34,916 bases of DNA from an uncultured bacterium (GCA_903830565.1 CAIKUF010000003.1:1-34916), one strand, 5' to 3'; shown: positions 24,766 through 34,040, counted from the first letter of the stretch. The notes: generated by a model not told the origin, from the sequence alone. Numbers and translations are program-made.

Positions 24766-25202
24766 TGCCGATTCGCCTGCGCGTCGTTGTCTGCCGACTC
24801 AGTCTCGCCCGAGCTCGTGGCGAGGTTGCCGGCCTGGAAGGCGAGCCTCAGGTACCGGCACTTGCGGTCGCTCGCCTGCGTGCCCGTGGCCTGGGCGACG
24901 GCCACATAGCCCGTCGCCGACGCATCGGCGACGCTGAGCAGGTAGTTGCGACCCGGCGCCGCGCTCGCGACGCCCACCTCGTCCAGCGTGCCGTAGCGGC
25001 TGTTGTCAGAGCGCCAGCGCTCCTCGGCCTGCTGGAGTTGCATCAACGCGGTCAGCGCTTCGCAGCGCTTCACCTTGTGCATGACGCCGCTGAAGCTCGG
25101 GTAGGCCACGGACGCAAGCACGCCGGAGATCGCGGTCGCGATCATGACTTCGACGAGCGTGAATCCGGCCGCATGGCGGCGGGTGCGAGGCGATGAATTC
25201 AT
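24750..25202 (-). CDS. pilE: PilE-like type IV minor pilin
   Basis: The 150-aa prepilin has a basic leader and GFTLVEVMIATAISGVLASV with cleavage after G13 and Glu at +5. AYPSFSGVMHKVKRCEALTA then LMQLQQAEERW and YGTLDEVG fit the PilE/minor pilin family, and a C-terminal Cys pair (CRYLRL, QCWNQ) may form the D-region disulfide. It overlaps pilW and follows fimT by 15 bp, within the minor-pilin operon. It is not clearly a major pilin. Confidence 0.8.
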   Translation of the reverse strand: MNSSPRTRRHAAGFTLVEVMIATAISGVLASVAYPSFSGVMHKVKRCEALTALMQLQQAEERWRSDNSRYGTLDEVGVASAAPGRNYLLSVADASATGYVAVAQATGTQASDRKCRYLRLAFQAGNLATSSGETESADNDAQANRQCWNQ

Positions 25203-25217
25203 GGTCGGTCTCCTGTG

Positions 25218-25751
25218 TCAGCAAGTGCGGTAACCGGGGAAGCTGCCTTCGGGCGAACACGAGCGCACGCGGCCCATCACGTTGACGACGTGGTGAATCG
25301 CGCCCGGCGTGCCGGCAACGCGCGCCGTTCCCGTCGGCGTGCTCGTGCCGTGCCGCGGGTCGTAGAGGATCGAGGCGACGTTGGCCTGCACGGCAACCTT
25401 CTGCGCGGCGGGAACGTAGACGGTCTTGATCTCGACCGCGTCGCCCGTGCAGGCGGCCGGCGCCACGCTGCTGCAACTGCACTGCGCGTGGCCGCCGGTG
25501 TGGATGGCGTAGCAGCTTCCGCCCTCGTCGGACCAGAAGCTGATGCGCAGCGGCTCGTTGCGGGCGACGGCCTCGGTGCGCGCGTATTGAAGGTCGGTCG
25601 CGAGCTGCACGGCGACACCTTCGAGGCGCTGCCTGGCGATCATGCCCTGAAAGCTCGGTATCGCCGTCCCGGCGGCGATGGAGGCGACGGCCAGCGTGAC
25701 CATGGCCTCGACGAGTGTGATGCCGCGCAGGGATCCGGGGTGCTTGTTCAT
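25218..25751 (-). CDS. fimT: GspH/FimT-type minor pilin
   Basis: The 177-aa prepilin has leader MNKHPGSLRG, then ITLVEAMVTLAVASIAAGTA, with Glu at +5. The GspH/FimT domain shows IPSFQGMIARQRLEGVAVQL and ATDLQYARTEAVARNEPLRI. ATG 25751 is chosen over an upstream Met because it gives a normal leader length. It is the first gene of the cluster fimT-pilE-pilW-pilX-pilV; its promoter should lie in the 136-bp gap that also contains a G10 tract. Confidence 0.85.
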   Translation of the reverse strand: MNKHPGSLRGITLVEAMVTLAVASIAAGTAIPSFQGMIARQRLEGVAVQLATDLQYARTEAVARNEPLRISFWSDEGGSCYAIHTGGHAQCSCSSVAPAACTGDAVEIKTVYVPAAQKVAVQANVASILYDPRHGTSTPTGTARVAGTPGAIHHVVNVMGRVRSCSPEGSFPGYRTC

Positions 25752-25848
25752 GGGTGCCTCGTTGCGTTGAACGGTGCACACACTGTAGAAACGCGGCCGC
25801 GATCGCGCGACCCCAGGGCGGGGGAAAGGCGGGCGGTTTGAGGAGGGA

Positions 25849-25867
25849 CCCCCTTTCGGGGGGGGGG
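25849..25867 (-). terminator. GC hairpin with G10 tract behind nrdR
   Basis: On the minus strand ten C (25867-25858) are followed by GAAA and five G, which can form a C5/G5 stem closed by a GAAA tetraloop 20 bp after the nrdR stop. No T-run follows, so termination strength is doubtful. The ten-base homopolymer lies 107 bp upstream of the fimT start and could vary in length. Confidence 0.45.
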
Positions 25868-25887
25868 ATGCGCCGGGCGGCGCGGTT

Positions 25888-26331
25888 TCAGATGTCGCGG
25901 ATCAGCTGCCTGAACTCGTCCACATCCTCGAAGCTGCGGTAGACCGACGCGAAGCGCACGTAGGCCACCTTGTCGATGCGCTTGAGTTCGCGCATCACGA
26001 GTTCACCCAGGCGCGCGCTCGTCACTTCGCGGGCTCCGCTGTTGAGCAGGCGGTCCTGGATGCGCTCGACCGCGGCGTCGATCTGCTCGACGCTGACCGG
26101 CCGCTTGCGCAGCGCGAGCGTCATCGACGCGCGGATCTTGCCGATGTCGAACTCGGCTCGCGCGCCGTCCTTCTTGACCACCGAGGGCAGCGCGATCTCG
26201 GCCCGCTCGTAGGTCGTGAAGCGCTTCTCGCAGGCCTGGCAGCGCCGCCGCCTGCGCACCACGTCGCCCTCGTCGGACTCGCGCGTCTCGACGACCTGGG
26301 TTTCGGCGTGGCTGCAGAACGGGCAGCGCAT
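25888..26331 (-). CDS. nrdR: Transcriptional repressor NrdR
   Basis: NrdR (147 aa) represses ribonucleotide reductase genes when it senses dATP/ATP. The zinc ribbon ([37 protein letters not shown]) and the ATP-cone ([40 protein letters not shown]) are intact. It follows glyA with a 100-bp gap in the same direction, an order common in proteobacteria. No NrdR box is visible nearby. Confidence 0.97.
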   Translation of the reverse strand: MRCPFCSHAETQVVETRESDEGDVVRRRRRCQACEKRFTTYERAEIALPSVVKKDGARAEFDIGKIRASMTLALRKRPVSVEQIDAAVERIQDRLLNSGAREVTSARLGELVMRELKRIDKVAYVRFASVYRSFEDVDEFRQLIRDI

Positions 26332-26354
26332 GTCGGACGTTAGCGAATGCGGCT

Positions 26355-26440
26355 GCCGCCGGGCCGCCCCAAGGCGGCCGCGCGCCCTCTCGGGGGGCGG
26401 CGACGCGGCGAAGCGGCTAGCTTGGGGGCGGTCATCTGTA
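26355..26440. repeat. GC-rich palindromic intergenic repeat between glyA and nrdR
   Basis: The gap holds GGCCGCC-CCAA-GGCGGCC (26362-26379), a perfect 7-bp stem, then CGCCC-rich and GGGGGGCG arms (26383-26400) and a GGCGAAGCGGCTAGCTTGGG tail that runs into the glyA end. From memory, this layout resembles palindromic repeats found between many Burkholderiales genes; no second copy was seen in this window. It may also terminate glyA transcription. Confidence 0.5.
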
Positions 26441-27679
26441 CACCGGAAATGCAGTCGTGAGCGCGGTCACCTTGGCGCGCACCGCGGCCAGGTTCGCTTC
26501 GTCGTGCGGGCGGTCCAGCACATCGGCGATCAGGTGCGCCGTCTGCCGCGTCTCGCCTTCGGCGAAGCCGCGTGTCGTCAACGCCGGGGTGCCCAGGCGC
26601 ACGCCGCTGGTGACCATCGGCCGCTGCGGGTCGTTCGGGATGCCGTTCTTGTTGCACGTCATGTGGGCTGCGCCCAGGATGGCCTCGGCCTCCTTGCCGG
26701 TCAGGCCCTTGGGGCGCAGATCGACCAGCATCACGTGGCTTTCGGTGCGCCCGCTGACGATGCGCAGGCCGCGCTCGGTCAGCGTCTCGGCGAGCACCGT
26801 GGCGTTCTTCGCCACCTGTTGCTGGTAGGCCTTGAACTCGGGCGCGAGGGCTTCCTGGAATGCGACCGCCTTGGCCGCGATCACGTGCATCAGCGGCCCG
26901 CCCTGGATGCCGGGGAAGATCGCGCTGTTGATCTGCTTGGCCACATGGTCCTTCATCAGGATGATGCCGCCGCGCGGGCCGCGCAGGCTCTTGTGCGTGG
27001 TCGAGGTCACCGCGTCGGCGAAGGGCACCGGGTTCGGGTAGACGCCGGTGGCGATCAGGCCGGCGTAATGCGCCATGTCGACCATGAAGTAGGCGCCGAT
27101 GTCCTTCGCGACCTTGGCGAAGCGCTCGAAGTCGATGCGCAGGCTGTAAGCCGACGCGCCGGCGATGATCAGCTTGGGCCTGTGCTCGTGGGCCAGGCGT
27201 TCCATCGCGTCGTAGTCGATGGCTTCGCTGGCGTCCAGGCCGTAGCTCACGACCTTGAACCACTTGCCGCTCATGTTCAGCGGCATGCCGTGCGTCAGGT
27301 GCCCCCCTTCGGCCAAGCTCATGCCCATGATCGTGTCGCCGGGCTGCAGCAGGCCGAAGAACACGGCCTGGTTGGCCTGCGAGCCGGAGTTGGGCTGCAC
27401 GTTGGCGTGCTCGGCGCCGAAGAGCTTCTTCACGCGGTCGATGGCGAGTTGCTCGACAACGTCGACGTTCTCGCAGCCGCCGTAGTAGCGCTTGCCGGGG
27501 TAGCCCTCGGCGTACTTGTTGGTGAGCTGGCTTCCCTGCGCGGCCATCACGGCCGGCGAGGCGTAGTTCTCCGACGCGATGAGCTCGATGTGCTCTTCCT
27601 GGCGCAGGTTCTCTTTCTGGATGGCGGCCCAGATCTCGGGGTCGACACGGGCGATGGTGGATTGGGTGCGGTCGAACAT
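26432..27679 (-). CDS. glyA: Serine hydroxymethyltransferase
   Basis: GlyA (415 aa) interconverts serine and glycine with tetrahydrofolate, feeding one-carbon metabolism. Diagnostic segments are [60 protein letters not shown] and [20 protein letters not shown], where the Lys binds PLP. The length is typical. A ZTP riboswitch about 65-160 bp upstream probably controls expression through the ribosome binding site. Confidence 0.98.
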   Translation of the reverse strand: MFDRTQSTIARVDPEIWAAIQKENLRQEEHIELIASENYASPAVMAAQGSQLTNKYAEGYPGKRYYGGCENVDVVEQLAIDRVKKLFGAEHANVQPNSGSQANQAVFFGLLQPGDTIMGMSLAEGGHLTHGMPLNMSGKWFKVVSYGLDASEAIDYDAMERLAHEHRPKLIIAGASAYSLRIDFERFAKVAKDIGAYFMVDMAHYAGLIATGVYPNPVPFADAVTSTTHKSLRGPRGGIILMKDHVAKQINSAIFPGIQGGPLMHVIAAKAVAFQEALAPEFKAYQQQVAKNATVLAETLTERGLRIVSGRTESHVMLVDLRPKGLTGKEAEAILGAAHMTCNKNGIPNDPQRPMVTSGVRLGTPALTTRGFAEGETRQTAHLIADVLDRPHDEANLAAVRAKVTALTTAFPVYR

Positions 27680-27687
27680 GGCGGCAG

Positions 27688-27706
27688 TCCTCTTCAGGGT
27701 TGAAGA
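27688..27706 (-). promoter_or_regulatory. Shine-Dalgarno hairpin of glyA (likely riboswitch expression platform)
   Basis: On the minus strand TCTTCA (27706-27701) pairs with TGAAGA (27696-27691) around ACCC, and the 3' arm overlaps the Shine-Dalgarno AGAGGA (27693-27688). An alternative AGGGT/ACCCT pairing exists next to it. This would let the upstream aptamer switch translation on or off. Confidence 0.55.
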
Positions 27707-27743
27707 CCCTCGCCTCGCATCGCAGGGTGGATGCGGGATGGAG

Positions 27744-27842
27744 GGCTGCCCAGGCGAACGGCGCAGCGGCGGCTGCCGTCCGCGCTCCCCGGTGGTTCGC
27801 CACCTCGGGCCAGAGCCCTATCGCCAGTCGCGCGGCAAGCGA
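27744..27842 (-). ncRNA. ZTP/ZMP (pfl) riboswitch upstream of glyA
   Basis: The minus strand shows the three conserved blocks of the pfl motif in order: GACTGGC (27829-27823), a GGTGG-CGAA-CCACC hairpin running into CCGGGGAGC (27804-27784), and CGCCTGGGC (27756-27748), with a variable linker between the second and third. ZTP riboswitches sense the purine intermediate ZTP/ZMP, which accumulates when 10-formyl-tetrahydrofolate is short, and turn on folate genes; glyA is a well-known target. Confidence 0.85.
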
Positions 27843-27901
27843 AGTGTAGCGCCTGCCCTCGCGCGGCGAGGGTATGCGGCGAGGGTATCCAGTACCAGTC
27901 C

Positions 27902-28801
27902 CTAGCGAAGCAGGGCGACGCGTTCCGGGTCGGCCTGTTCTGCAGCCTTGGCCGGCAGCGATTCGGCTGCTTTGGCCGCCGGAGCCAGCACCGGCGCGCC
28001 GCCGGGCAGCGCGGCGTTCGGCGGAACGGGCTTGCCACCGGCGACATGCTTCAGGTAGCCCTGTTCGACGAGCACGCGCCCAGCGTAGCCGTTGTCGTCG
28101 CTCTGGTTGCCTGCGCCGACATAGAAGCGCAGGCCGGCCTCGATGCTGCCGGCGCGGGCGATGCATTCCTTGAGCACCTGCACCCCGACCTTGAGGTTGG
28201 ACACCGGGTCGAACGCGGCCAGGATGCCGCCGAAGCGCTCGTACTTCTGGTCGTGTACGCGCGTCATCACCTGCATCAGCCCTTGAGCGCCGACCGGGCT
28301 CTGCGCGAACGGGTTGAAGCTCGACTCGATGGCCATGATGGCCAGGATCAGCGTCGGGTCGACGCCGACCCGCGGCCCGACATTCCAGGCCTCCTGGACG
28401 AGGCGGCTGACCGGTTCGGGTGCCACGCGATAGCGCTTGGCAAGCCAGTGGGCTACTGCGGCCTGCTGGCTCGACAACTCGCCAGGGTTTGCGGCCGTGG
28501 CGCGGCTGACGGCGTCGGTGTCGGCCAGGGCGACTGCCTCAGCCTCGGGTGCTGGTTCGGTGCGCGCCTCGTGGCGGGATTGCAGCCACTCGAGCGCGGT
28601 GACCTCGACGGTATGGCGCAGGTCGGCCCGGCCGGACACGAAAAGGGTCGCTGCGACGACCACCAGCCCGACCAGCGCCAGGCTGTTATGGCTGACTTCG
28701 AGCAGGCCGTTGCCGACGTCGCGCAGGAACACCGACACCGACCCCGTGCTGGCCAGTCCGATATTGCGGGCCTTCGTGAGTATTCGGTTTCTCAGGGTCA
28801 T
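27902..28801 (-). CDS. Lytic transglycosylase (SLT domain), membrane-anchored
   Basis: The 299-aa product has one transmembrane segment (residues about 40-57, SLALVGLVVVAATLFVSG), an Ala/Glu-rich linker, and an SLT lysozyme-like domain at about 130-235. The catalytic Glu is likely Glu159 in LAIMAIESSFNPFAQSPVGA, followed by QGLMQVMTRVH and a NLKVGVQVLKECIAR helix. A Pro/Ala-rich tail follows. It cleaves peptidoglycan glycan strands from the periplasmic side. The ATG at 28801 has AAGGAG seven or so nucleotides upstream. Confidence 0.85.
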   Translation of the reverse strand: MTLRNRILTKARNIGLASTGSVSVFLRDVGNGLLEVSHNSLALVGLVVVAATLFVSGRADLRHTVEVTALEWLQSRHEARTEPAPEAEAVALADTDAVSRATAANPGELSSQQAAVAHWLAKRYRVAPEPVSRLVQEAWNVGPRVGVDPTLILAIMAIESSFNPFAQSPVGAQGLMQVMTRVHDQKYERFGGILAAFDPVSNLKVGVQVLKECIARAGSIEAGLRFYVGAGNQSDDNGYAGRVLVEQGYLKHVAGGKPVPPNAALPGGAPVLAPAAKAAESLPAKAAEQADPERVALLR

Positions 28802-29065
28802 GACACTCCTTCCGTTCCGCCACCGCTGTGATCGAGAGTCCTGTGGGACGTCTGCTCTGCCAATGCGACGGCGATAATCTGGTGCGGTGTGCCTCGCGAC
28901 GGGACTTCTAGCGCCGTCCGTGCAACCGCCATGGGTGCGCCCCTGCCGCCACGTCGGGGCGGGAGGGGTGCGGGTAATCCCTGTTGAGATCGATGAGGCC
29001 GGATTCTAGGAAGAGTTTTAATAACCAGTCAAGCATTTAGAACATATGTCTAACTACATTTGAGT
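28802..29065. promoter_or_regulatory. Divergent promoter region between transglycosylase gene and ubiD
   Basis: These 264 bp hold no recognisable gene. The last 60 bp before ubiD (29007-29065) are markedly AT-rich and contain the 8-bp palindrome ACATATGT (29043-29050). I could not fit a confident -35/-10 pair on either strand. Confidence 0.5.
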
Positions 29066-30664
29066 ATGAAATATCGGGACTTGCGTGAGTTCATGAGCGG
29101 GCTGGAGGCCTCCGGGGAACTCGTGCGGGTCGCCGAACCGGTCTCGGCGCGGCTCGAAATGACAGCGCTGAGCGCGCGCGTGCTCGGCGCCGCGGGGCCA
29201 GCACTGCTTTTCGAGCATCCCGTTGGCTACGGCATCCCCGCGCTGACCAATCTCTTCGGCACGCCGCGTCGGGTCGCGCTCGCCATGGGCGTTGGCGACA
29301 TCGGCGAGCTGCGGGACGTGGGCCGCTTGCTGGCCAGCCTGAAGGAACCCGATCCGCCCAAAGGGATCAAGGACGCCGGCAAGTTGCTCCAGATGGCCAA
29401 GGCCTTGTGGGACATGAAGCCGGCGTCGGTACGGCGACCTGCATGTCAGGAGGTGGGACTCGTCGGGGATGAGGTCGACCTTGGGCGCCTACCCGTGCAA
29501 ACCTGCTGGCCGGGCGATGCCGGGCCGCTCATCACTTGGGGCCTCGTCGTCACCCGTGGGCCGCAGAGCATCTCCAATCCGCGCCGGCGGCAGAACCTGG
29601 GCATCTACCGGCAGCAGGTCATCGGGCCGCGCCAGACCATCATGCGCTGGCTGGCGCATCGCGGCGGTGCGCTCGACTTTCGCGAGTTCGCGCTCGCCAA
29701 CCCGGGGCGCTCGTTTCCGATCGCGGTCGCGCTTGGCGCCGACCCGGCAACCATCCTCGGCGCGGTCACCCCGGTGCCAGACAGCCTGTCGGAGTATCAG
29801 TTCGCCGGTCTCCTGCGTGGCGGCCGAACCGAGCTCGCCGACACCGGGGTCGGCGAAGACGGTCTGATGCTGCAGGTGCCCGCCAGCGCAGAGATCGTCC
29901 TCGAGGGCTGCATTCCGGCCGCTCAGGCCGGCTACGTCGGCGAGAGCGAGCACGGCGTCGCGCTGAAGGAGATCGGCGGCTACCTGCACGCGCTGGAGGG
30001 ACCGTTCGGCGACCACACGGGTTACTACAACGAGCAGGAGTGGTTCCCGGTGTTCCAGATCGAGCGCATGACACAGCGCCACGACCCGATCTACCACTCC
30101 ACCTATACCGGCAAGCCACCCGACGAACCCGCCGTCCTGGGGGTGGCGCTGAACGAGGTGTTCGTGCCCATCCTGCAGAAGCAGTTTCCCGAGATCACCG
30201 ACTTCTACCTGCCGCCCGAGGGCTGCAGCTACAGGATGGCGATCGTTTCCATCCGCAAGAGCTACCCCGGGCACGCCAAGCGGGTGATGTTCGGCGTGTG
30301 GAGCTTCCTGCGCCAGTTCATGTACACGAAGTTCATCGTCGTCACCGACGACGACGTGAACATCCGCGACTGGAAGGACGTGATCTGGGCGATCACGACC
30401 CGCATGGACCCGGTGCGCGACACGACGCTGATCGAACACACTCCCATCGACTACCTCGATTTCGCCTCGCCCGTCAGCGGTCTGGGCGGCAAGATGGGAC
30501 TGGATGCCACCAACAAGTGGGCCGGCGAAACGGCCCGCGAATGGGGGCGTGCCATCGCGATGGATGCCGAGGTGGAATGCCGTGTCGATGGCCTCTTCGC
30601 GAGCGTGTTGGCGCAGATCAAGAGTGAAGCGGACGGAAGCGGAACCAAGCCCTTGTCAACATAG
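29066..30664 (+). CDS. ubiD: UbiD: 4-hydroxy-3-polyprenylbenzoate decarboxylase
   Basis: UbiD (532 aa) is the prenylated-FMN-dependent decarboxylase of ubiquinone synthesis. The start [20 protein letters not shown], the [31 protein letters not shown] block, [20 protein letters not shown] and [20 protein letters not shown] are diagnostic. [21 protein letters not shown] segment and [11 protein letters not shown]-like [12 protein letters not shown] follow. ATG 29066 is chosen; an in-frame TTG lies 6 bp earlier. The Shine-Dalgarno is weak (GAG). The prFMN synthase ubiX is not in the window. Confidence 0.96.
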   Translation: MKYRDLREFMSGLEASGELVRVAEPVSARLEMTALSARVLGAAGPALLFEHPVGYGIPALTNLFGTPRRVALAMGVGDIGELRDVGRLLASLKEPDPPKGIKDAGKLLQMAKALWDMKPASVRRPACQEVGLVGDEVDLGRLPVQTCWPGDAGPLITWGLVVTRGPQSISNPRRRQNLGIYRQQVIGPRQTIMRWLAHRGGALDFREFALANPGRSFPIAVALGADPATILGAVTPVPDSLSEYQFAGLLRGGRTELADTGVGEDGLMLQVPASAEIVLEGCIPAAQAGYVGESEHGVALKEIGGYLHALEGPFGDHTGYYNEQEWFPVFQIERMTQRHDPIYHSTYTGKPPDEPAVLGVALNEVFVPILQKQFPEITDFYLPPEGCSYRMAIVSIRKSYPGHAKRVMFGVWSFLRQFMYTKFIVVTDDDVNIRDWKDVIWAITTRMDPVRDTTLIEHTPIDYLDFASPVSGLGGKMGLDATNKWAGETAREWGRAIAMDAEVECRVDGLFASVLAQIKSEADGSGTKPLST

Positions 30665-30686
30665 ATCGAACGGTCTAATCTTCGCT

Positions 30687-30816
30687 TGCCTGCACGCAGG
30701 CACATCCCCCGGCGCAGACCCTGCGCCACAGGAGCCCCGGACCCAACATCCTCCGGAGCCCCGAACCGGTGGCGCTAGCCACCCGCCCCTCCCACCGCTT
30801 CGTCGGCCGGGAGGGG
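30687..30816. terminator. Cluster of hairpins between ubiD and elyC
   Basis: Three perfect stems lie in the convergent gap: TGCCTG-CACG-CAGGCA (30687-30702), GGCGCAG-ACC-CTGCGCC (30711-30727), and CCCCTCCC/GGGAGGGG (30786-30793 with 30809-30816). None has a strong T-run, but the last is followed by TTCGTATTT on the plus strand. They probably stop transcription from one or both sides. Confidence 0.5.
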
Positions 30817-30843
30817 TTCGTATTTCTGGGCCCACCTTTGCAC

Positions 30844-31653
30844 TCAATTGCCGGCCAGATTGGCGAGCCATTCGTGCAGAACGAATCGGACGCGCTCGAA
30901 GCCACGAGCACTGGGCAACCAATCGAGTGCAGTGCCGGTGGTGATCGAGGCCAATCCCATCGGCGCGGCGGTGATCGCGATCTGACCTGCGGCGGCGTCC
31001 TCGAACAGGCGCAGCGCGCGCGGCATATGCCAGCCGTGGGTCACCAGTACGACGCGTTTGATGCCTGCCTGCCCGAGTAGCGCCACCGTATGGCCGGCGT
31101 TCTCTCGCGTGTCACGCGACTGATCTTCGACCCACTTGAGAGGAATGCCGAACTCCTTTGCCGCGATGCGCTCGGCGACTTCGGCCTCGGGCGGCCCGCC
31201 CGGATCGCCCCAACCCGAGCCGCCGCTGAACCCCAGCATCCCGCCCGTCTCGCGCGCCAGCCACGCGCCATAGCGCAGGCGCTCGAGCGCCAGTGGGGGG
31301 AGTCCGGAAATGTCATATTCCGGCGCCAGAAGGTCACGACCGCCGCCGAGCACGACGATCGTCAGCGCCTGGTACGCCTTCACGTCGGCCCGAAGCTTCA
31401 CCACCTGCTCACGGCTGAGCGGGGGCGGTACGTTCAGCAAGTGTTGCGTCAGCAGTGCGCCGAAGCCGGTGCAGGCGCTCAGCCAGATGCCCGCCGTGCC
31501 AAGCAGGATCAGTAGCCACCCAAGTGCTCGGCGCGACCACATGACGCGGGCGCCGACGAGGATCAGCAGCAGCAGCGGCACCGGCGGCAGCAACAGAGCC
31601 GCGAGAATCGGCTTCCAGCTTTCGATGCCGAGCAGTGAGACCAGATTGTTCAC
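30844..31653 (-). CDS. YdcF/ElyC-family (DUF218) inner-membrane protein
   Basis: The product (about 269 aa) starts with two hydrophobic segments (ILAALLLPPVPLLLLILVGA and LGWLLILLGTAGIWLSACTG), then a DUF218 domain with IVVLGGGRD, GGMLGFSGGSGWGDPGG, VEDQSRDTRENAGHTVALLG and VLVTHGWHMPRALRLFE. ElyC in E. coli is linked to envelope integrity and lipid-carrier metabolism; the biochemical role is not settled. Start choice is uncertain: GTG 31653 gives VNNLVSLLG and matches relatives best, while TTG 31677 lies directly after the FKBP stop. Confidence 0.8.
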   Translation of the reverse strand: MNNLVSLLGIESWKPILAALLLPPVPLLLLILVGARVMWSRRALGWLLILLGTAGIWLSACTGFGALLTQHLLNVPPPLSREQVVKLRADVKAYQALTIVVLGGGRDLLAPEYDISGLPPLALERLRYGAWLARETGGMLGFSGGSGWGDPGGPPEAEVAERIAAKEFGIPLKWVEDQSRDTRENAGHTVALLGQAGIKRVVLVTHGWHMPRALRLFEDAAAGQIAITAAPMGLASITTGTALDWLPSARGFERVRFVLHEWLANLAGN

Positions 31654-31677
31654 CGCAAATTCCACGTCGGCCGGCAA

Positions 31678-32025
31678 TCAAACGCTCAGCAGCTCGACTT
31701 CGAACAGCAAGGTGGCGTTGGGCGGGATCACGCCGCCGGCGCCGCGCGCACCGTACCCCAGCGCGGGCGGAATCACCAGCCGGCGCGTGCCGCCCACTTT
31801 CATGCCCTGCACGCCCTCGTCCCAACCGCGGATGACCTGGCCGGCACCCAGCCCGAATTCGAACGGGTCATTGCGGTCCTTGCTCGAGTCGAACTTGGCA
31901 CCCAGAACCCCGTCGTTGTAGAGCCAGCCTGTGTAGTGCACGCTGACGAGCTGGCCGGCGCTGGCCGGGGCGCCTGATCCCTCAACGGTGTCTTCGTATT
32001 GCAGGCCGGTAGCGGTGGCGATCAT
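31678..32025 (-). CDS. FKBP-type peptidyl-prolyl cis-trans isomerase
   Basis: The 115-aa single-domain FKBP catalyses proline isomerisation in the cytoplasm; no signal peptide is seen. Motifs include [56 protein letters not shown] and [20 protein letters not shown], with the aromatic residues of the active pocket. ATG 32025 overlaps the gluQ stop as ATGA; upstream residues in the frame belong to gluQ. Confidence 0.93.
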   Translation of the reverse strand: MIATATGLQYEDTVEGSGAPASAGQLVSVHYTGWLYNDGVLGAKFDSSKDRNDPFEFGLGAGQVIRGWDEGVQGMKVGGTRRLVIPPALGYGARGAGGVIPPNATLLFEVELLSV

Positions 32026-32951
32026 GACAAGGGTTCCTTTTGAGTAGCAAAGCTGCCCATGATGCCACTCGCAGAGAGCCATTCTTGACACCAGCGCGCG
32101 ATGGCTTCACTCAGCCAGGCGTCCACGTCACTCGTCGCGCACGCAATGCCCAGCACTGCGCCGGCATTGCGCAATGCTTCGATGGGTCGGCTCAGGTCGA
32201 GCTCACGTGCGCCGGTCTGCTTGGACAGCTTCTCGCCATGAGCATCGAACACCAGCGGTGTGTGCAGATAGCGCGGTGTCGGTAACGCCAGCAGGCGCTG
32301 CAACAGGATCTGTCGCGCGGTATTCCCCGCCAGATCCTCGCCACGCACGACGTCCGTTACGCCCTGGTCGGCGTCGTCGACGACGACTGCGAGCTGGTAG
32401 GCCCACTGCCCATCGGCGCGGTGAAGCACGAAGTCCCCGACTTCGCGTGCGACGCCCTGTGCTTGCGGGCCGAGCCGGCGGTCGGACCATACGATCTGCG
32501 CGTCGTCTGGAACACGCAGCCGCGTCGAGCGCCCTGCGCGGCCCTGCAGGCCGCCGCGCTCGGGGCGGCAAGTGCCCGGATAGACCCACTCGTCATGGCG
32601 TTCGTGAGCCAGGCCGGCTGCCTCCATCGCCTGTGCGATGTCGCTGCGCGTGCAGGCGCAGCGATAGGCCAGACCCGACGCGAGGAGGCGCGAGAGCGCA
32701 TCCTGGTACACCGCGCCGCGCCGCGACTGCCAGAGCGGCGTTTCATCGGGCACGAGACCGCAGCGGGCGAGTTGGGCGAGGATCACTTCGCCAGCGCCCG
32801 CGATGCAGCGCGGTACGTCGACGTCCTCAACGCGCACCAGCCAGCGCCCACCGTGGACGCGCGCGTCGAGCCAGCTGGCGAGCGCGGCGACGAGCGAACC
32901 GGCGTGCAACGGCCCGGTGGGCGAGGGCGCGAAGCGGCCGACGTAAGTCAT
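32022..32951 (-). CDS. gluQ: Glutamyl-Q tRNA(Asp) synthetase
   Basis: GluQ-RS (309 aa) is a truncated glutamyl-tRNA synthetase paralogue that attaches glutamate to queuosine in tRNA(Asp). The class I signature is [20 protein letters not shown], zinc ligands are CACTRSD and later CRPERGG, and the KMSKS-like loop is [11 protein letters not shown]. It has no anticodon-binding domain, as expected. The gene directly abuts the LysR stop (32952) and overlaps the FKBP start, although dksA, a frequent neighbour in other proteobacteria, is absent. Confidence 0.94.
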   Translation of the reverse strand: MTYVGRFAPSPTGPLHAGSLVAALASWLDARVHGGRWLVRVEDVDVPRCIAGAGEVILAQLARCGLVPDETPLWQSRRGAVYQDALSRLLASGLAYRCACTRSDIAQAMEAAGLAHERHDEWVYPGTCRPERGGLQGRAGRSTRLRVPDDAQIVWSDRRLGPQAQGVAREVGDFVLHRADGQWAYQLAVVVDDADQGVTDVVRGEDLAGNTARQILLQRLLALPTPRYLHTPLVFDAHGEKLSKQTGARELDLSRPIEALRNAGAVLGIACATSDVDAWLSEAIARWCQEWLSASGIMGSFATQKEPLS

Positions 32952-33926
32952 TCAGATGATCAGGCCCGAATGGCGTTCGAGCAGCGCGTTGCGCGTGGCC
33001 GGGCTTTCGAGCCGATCCACCCACCAGCGCAGCGCCAGCCCGAGCGGCACGGGGCGTCCGTCTTCAGTCTGCGGGCTGCGCCAGGCGTAGCACAGCCGCG
33101 CCGGGGCCCGCTGGCGCTGCACCTTGCGAACCACCAGCTGCCCGGCGCGGATGTGTTCGCGCACCATCGGCTCGGACAGGAAACCGCAGCCCAGGCCGCG
33201 CAACTGCGCCTCGATCTTGGCCGGCACGCTGGCCACGGTCAGCACGTCCTGGCCGGGCAGCAGGTTGACGGTGACCGGCGTCGTGCGCAGCGCCGAATCG
33301 GCGACCGCGACGGCTCGATGGCGAAGCAGCTCGGCATCGCTCAGTGGCTCGCTGGCGGCGGCGAGCGGGTGGTGCGGCGCGACGGCGAATACGAACTCCA
33401 TCTCGCCCAGCGGCTGCGAGCAGATGTCGCCCGGCAGCGTCGCCTCCGCCGCGCAGCCGATGGCCAAGTCGGCCTGGCCGCTGGTCAATGCCTCGCAGGT
33501 ACCGGCCAGCACCTCGCTGCGCAGGCGCAGCCGGGTCGCCGGGCCGTTGGGAGGGCACAGCGCATAGAAGGCCTCGCAAAGCTCGAACACGGTGAGACGC
33601 GAGATCACGCCGTCCACCGCCACCGTGAGTTGCGTCTCCCAGCCCGAGGCGACGCGCTTCACGCGGTGCGCGACGGCGTCCATCTGCGCCAGCAGGCGCC
33701 GGCCTTCGGCGAGCAGCTCTTCGCCAGCGGCGGTCAGCCGGGCCTGGCGCGAACTGCGGTCGAACAGCAGCACGTCCAGCGCCTCCTCGAGCTGGCGCAC
33801 GCTGTAGGTCAGCGCCGATGGCACCTTGCCGAGTTCGCGCGCCGCAGCGGCAAAGCTGCCGCTGCGCGCGATCGCGTCCATCATCGTCAGGGCGTCGGGA
33901 GTCAGGACACTGCGGGGGGTGGACAT
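32952..33926 (-). CDS. LysR-family transcriptional regulator
   Basis: The 324-aa product has an N-terminal winged helix (DALTMMDAIARSGSFAAAAR, ELGKVPSALTYSVRQLEEAL) and a periplasmic-binding-like effector domain (about 95-300). The effector is unknown. It is divergent from the pirin gene with 114 bp between them, and an inverted repeat with a T-N11-A core lies in that gap, so it probably controls itself and pirin. Confidence 0.93.
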   Translation of the reverse strand: MSTPRSVLTPDALTMMDAIARSGSFAAAARELGKVPSALTYSVRQLEEALDVLLFDRSSRQARLTAAGEELLAEGRRLLAQMDAVAHRVKRVASGWETQLTVAVDGVISRLTVFELCEAFYALCPPNGPATRLRLRSEVLAGTCEALTSGQADLAIGCAAEATLPGDICSQPLGEMEFVFAVAPHHPLAAASEPLSDAELLRHRAVAVADSALRTTPVTVNLLPGQDVLTVASVPAKIEAQLRGLGCGFLSEPMVREHIRAGQLVVRKVQRQRAPARLCYAWRSPQTEDGRPVPLGLALRWWVDRLESPATRNALLERHSGLII

Positions 33927-33951
33927 CGCTTCAGGCGCAAGTCGGGAAGGG

Positions 33952-33968
33952 GTTCATCTTATTTGAAC
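33952..33968. promoter_or_regulatory. Likely LysR-type operator
   Basis: GTTCA (33952-33956) and TGAAC (33964-33968) form a perfect inverted repeat with 7-bp spacing, containing the T-N11-A pattern (T33954, A33966) typical of LysR regulators. It lies 26 bp before the LysR start and 73 bp before the pirin start. Confidence 0.55.
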
Positions 33969-34040
33969 GCGGACATCAGGCCGGGCCGATGCTCGCGCTG
34001 CGGGACTCGCCTACAGTCGGCCCAACACGAGGAGGCATCG

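Noticed and set aside
32421-34040. A long in-frame N-terminal extension of the pirin gene
   Set aside because: The region is antisense to gluQ and lysR, and a strong ribosome binding site plus the family N-terminus fix the start at 34041.
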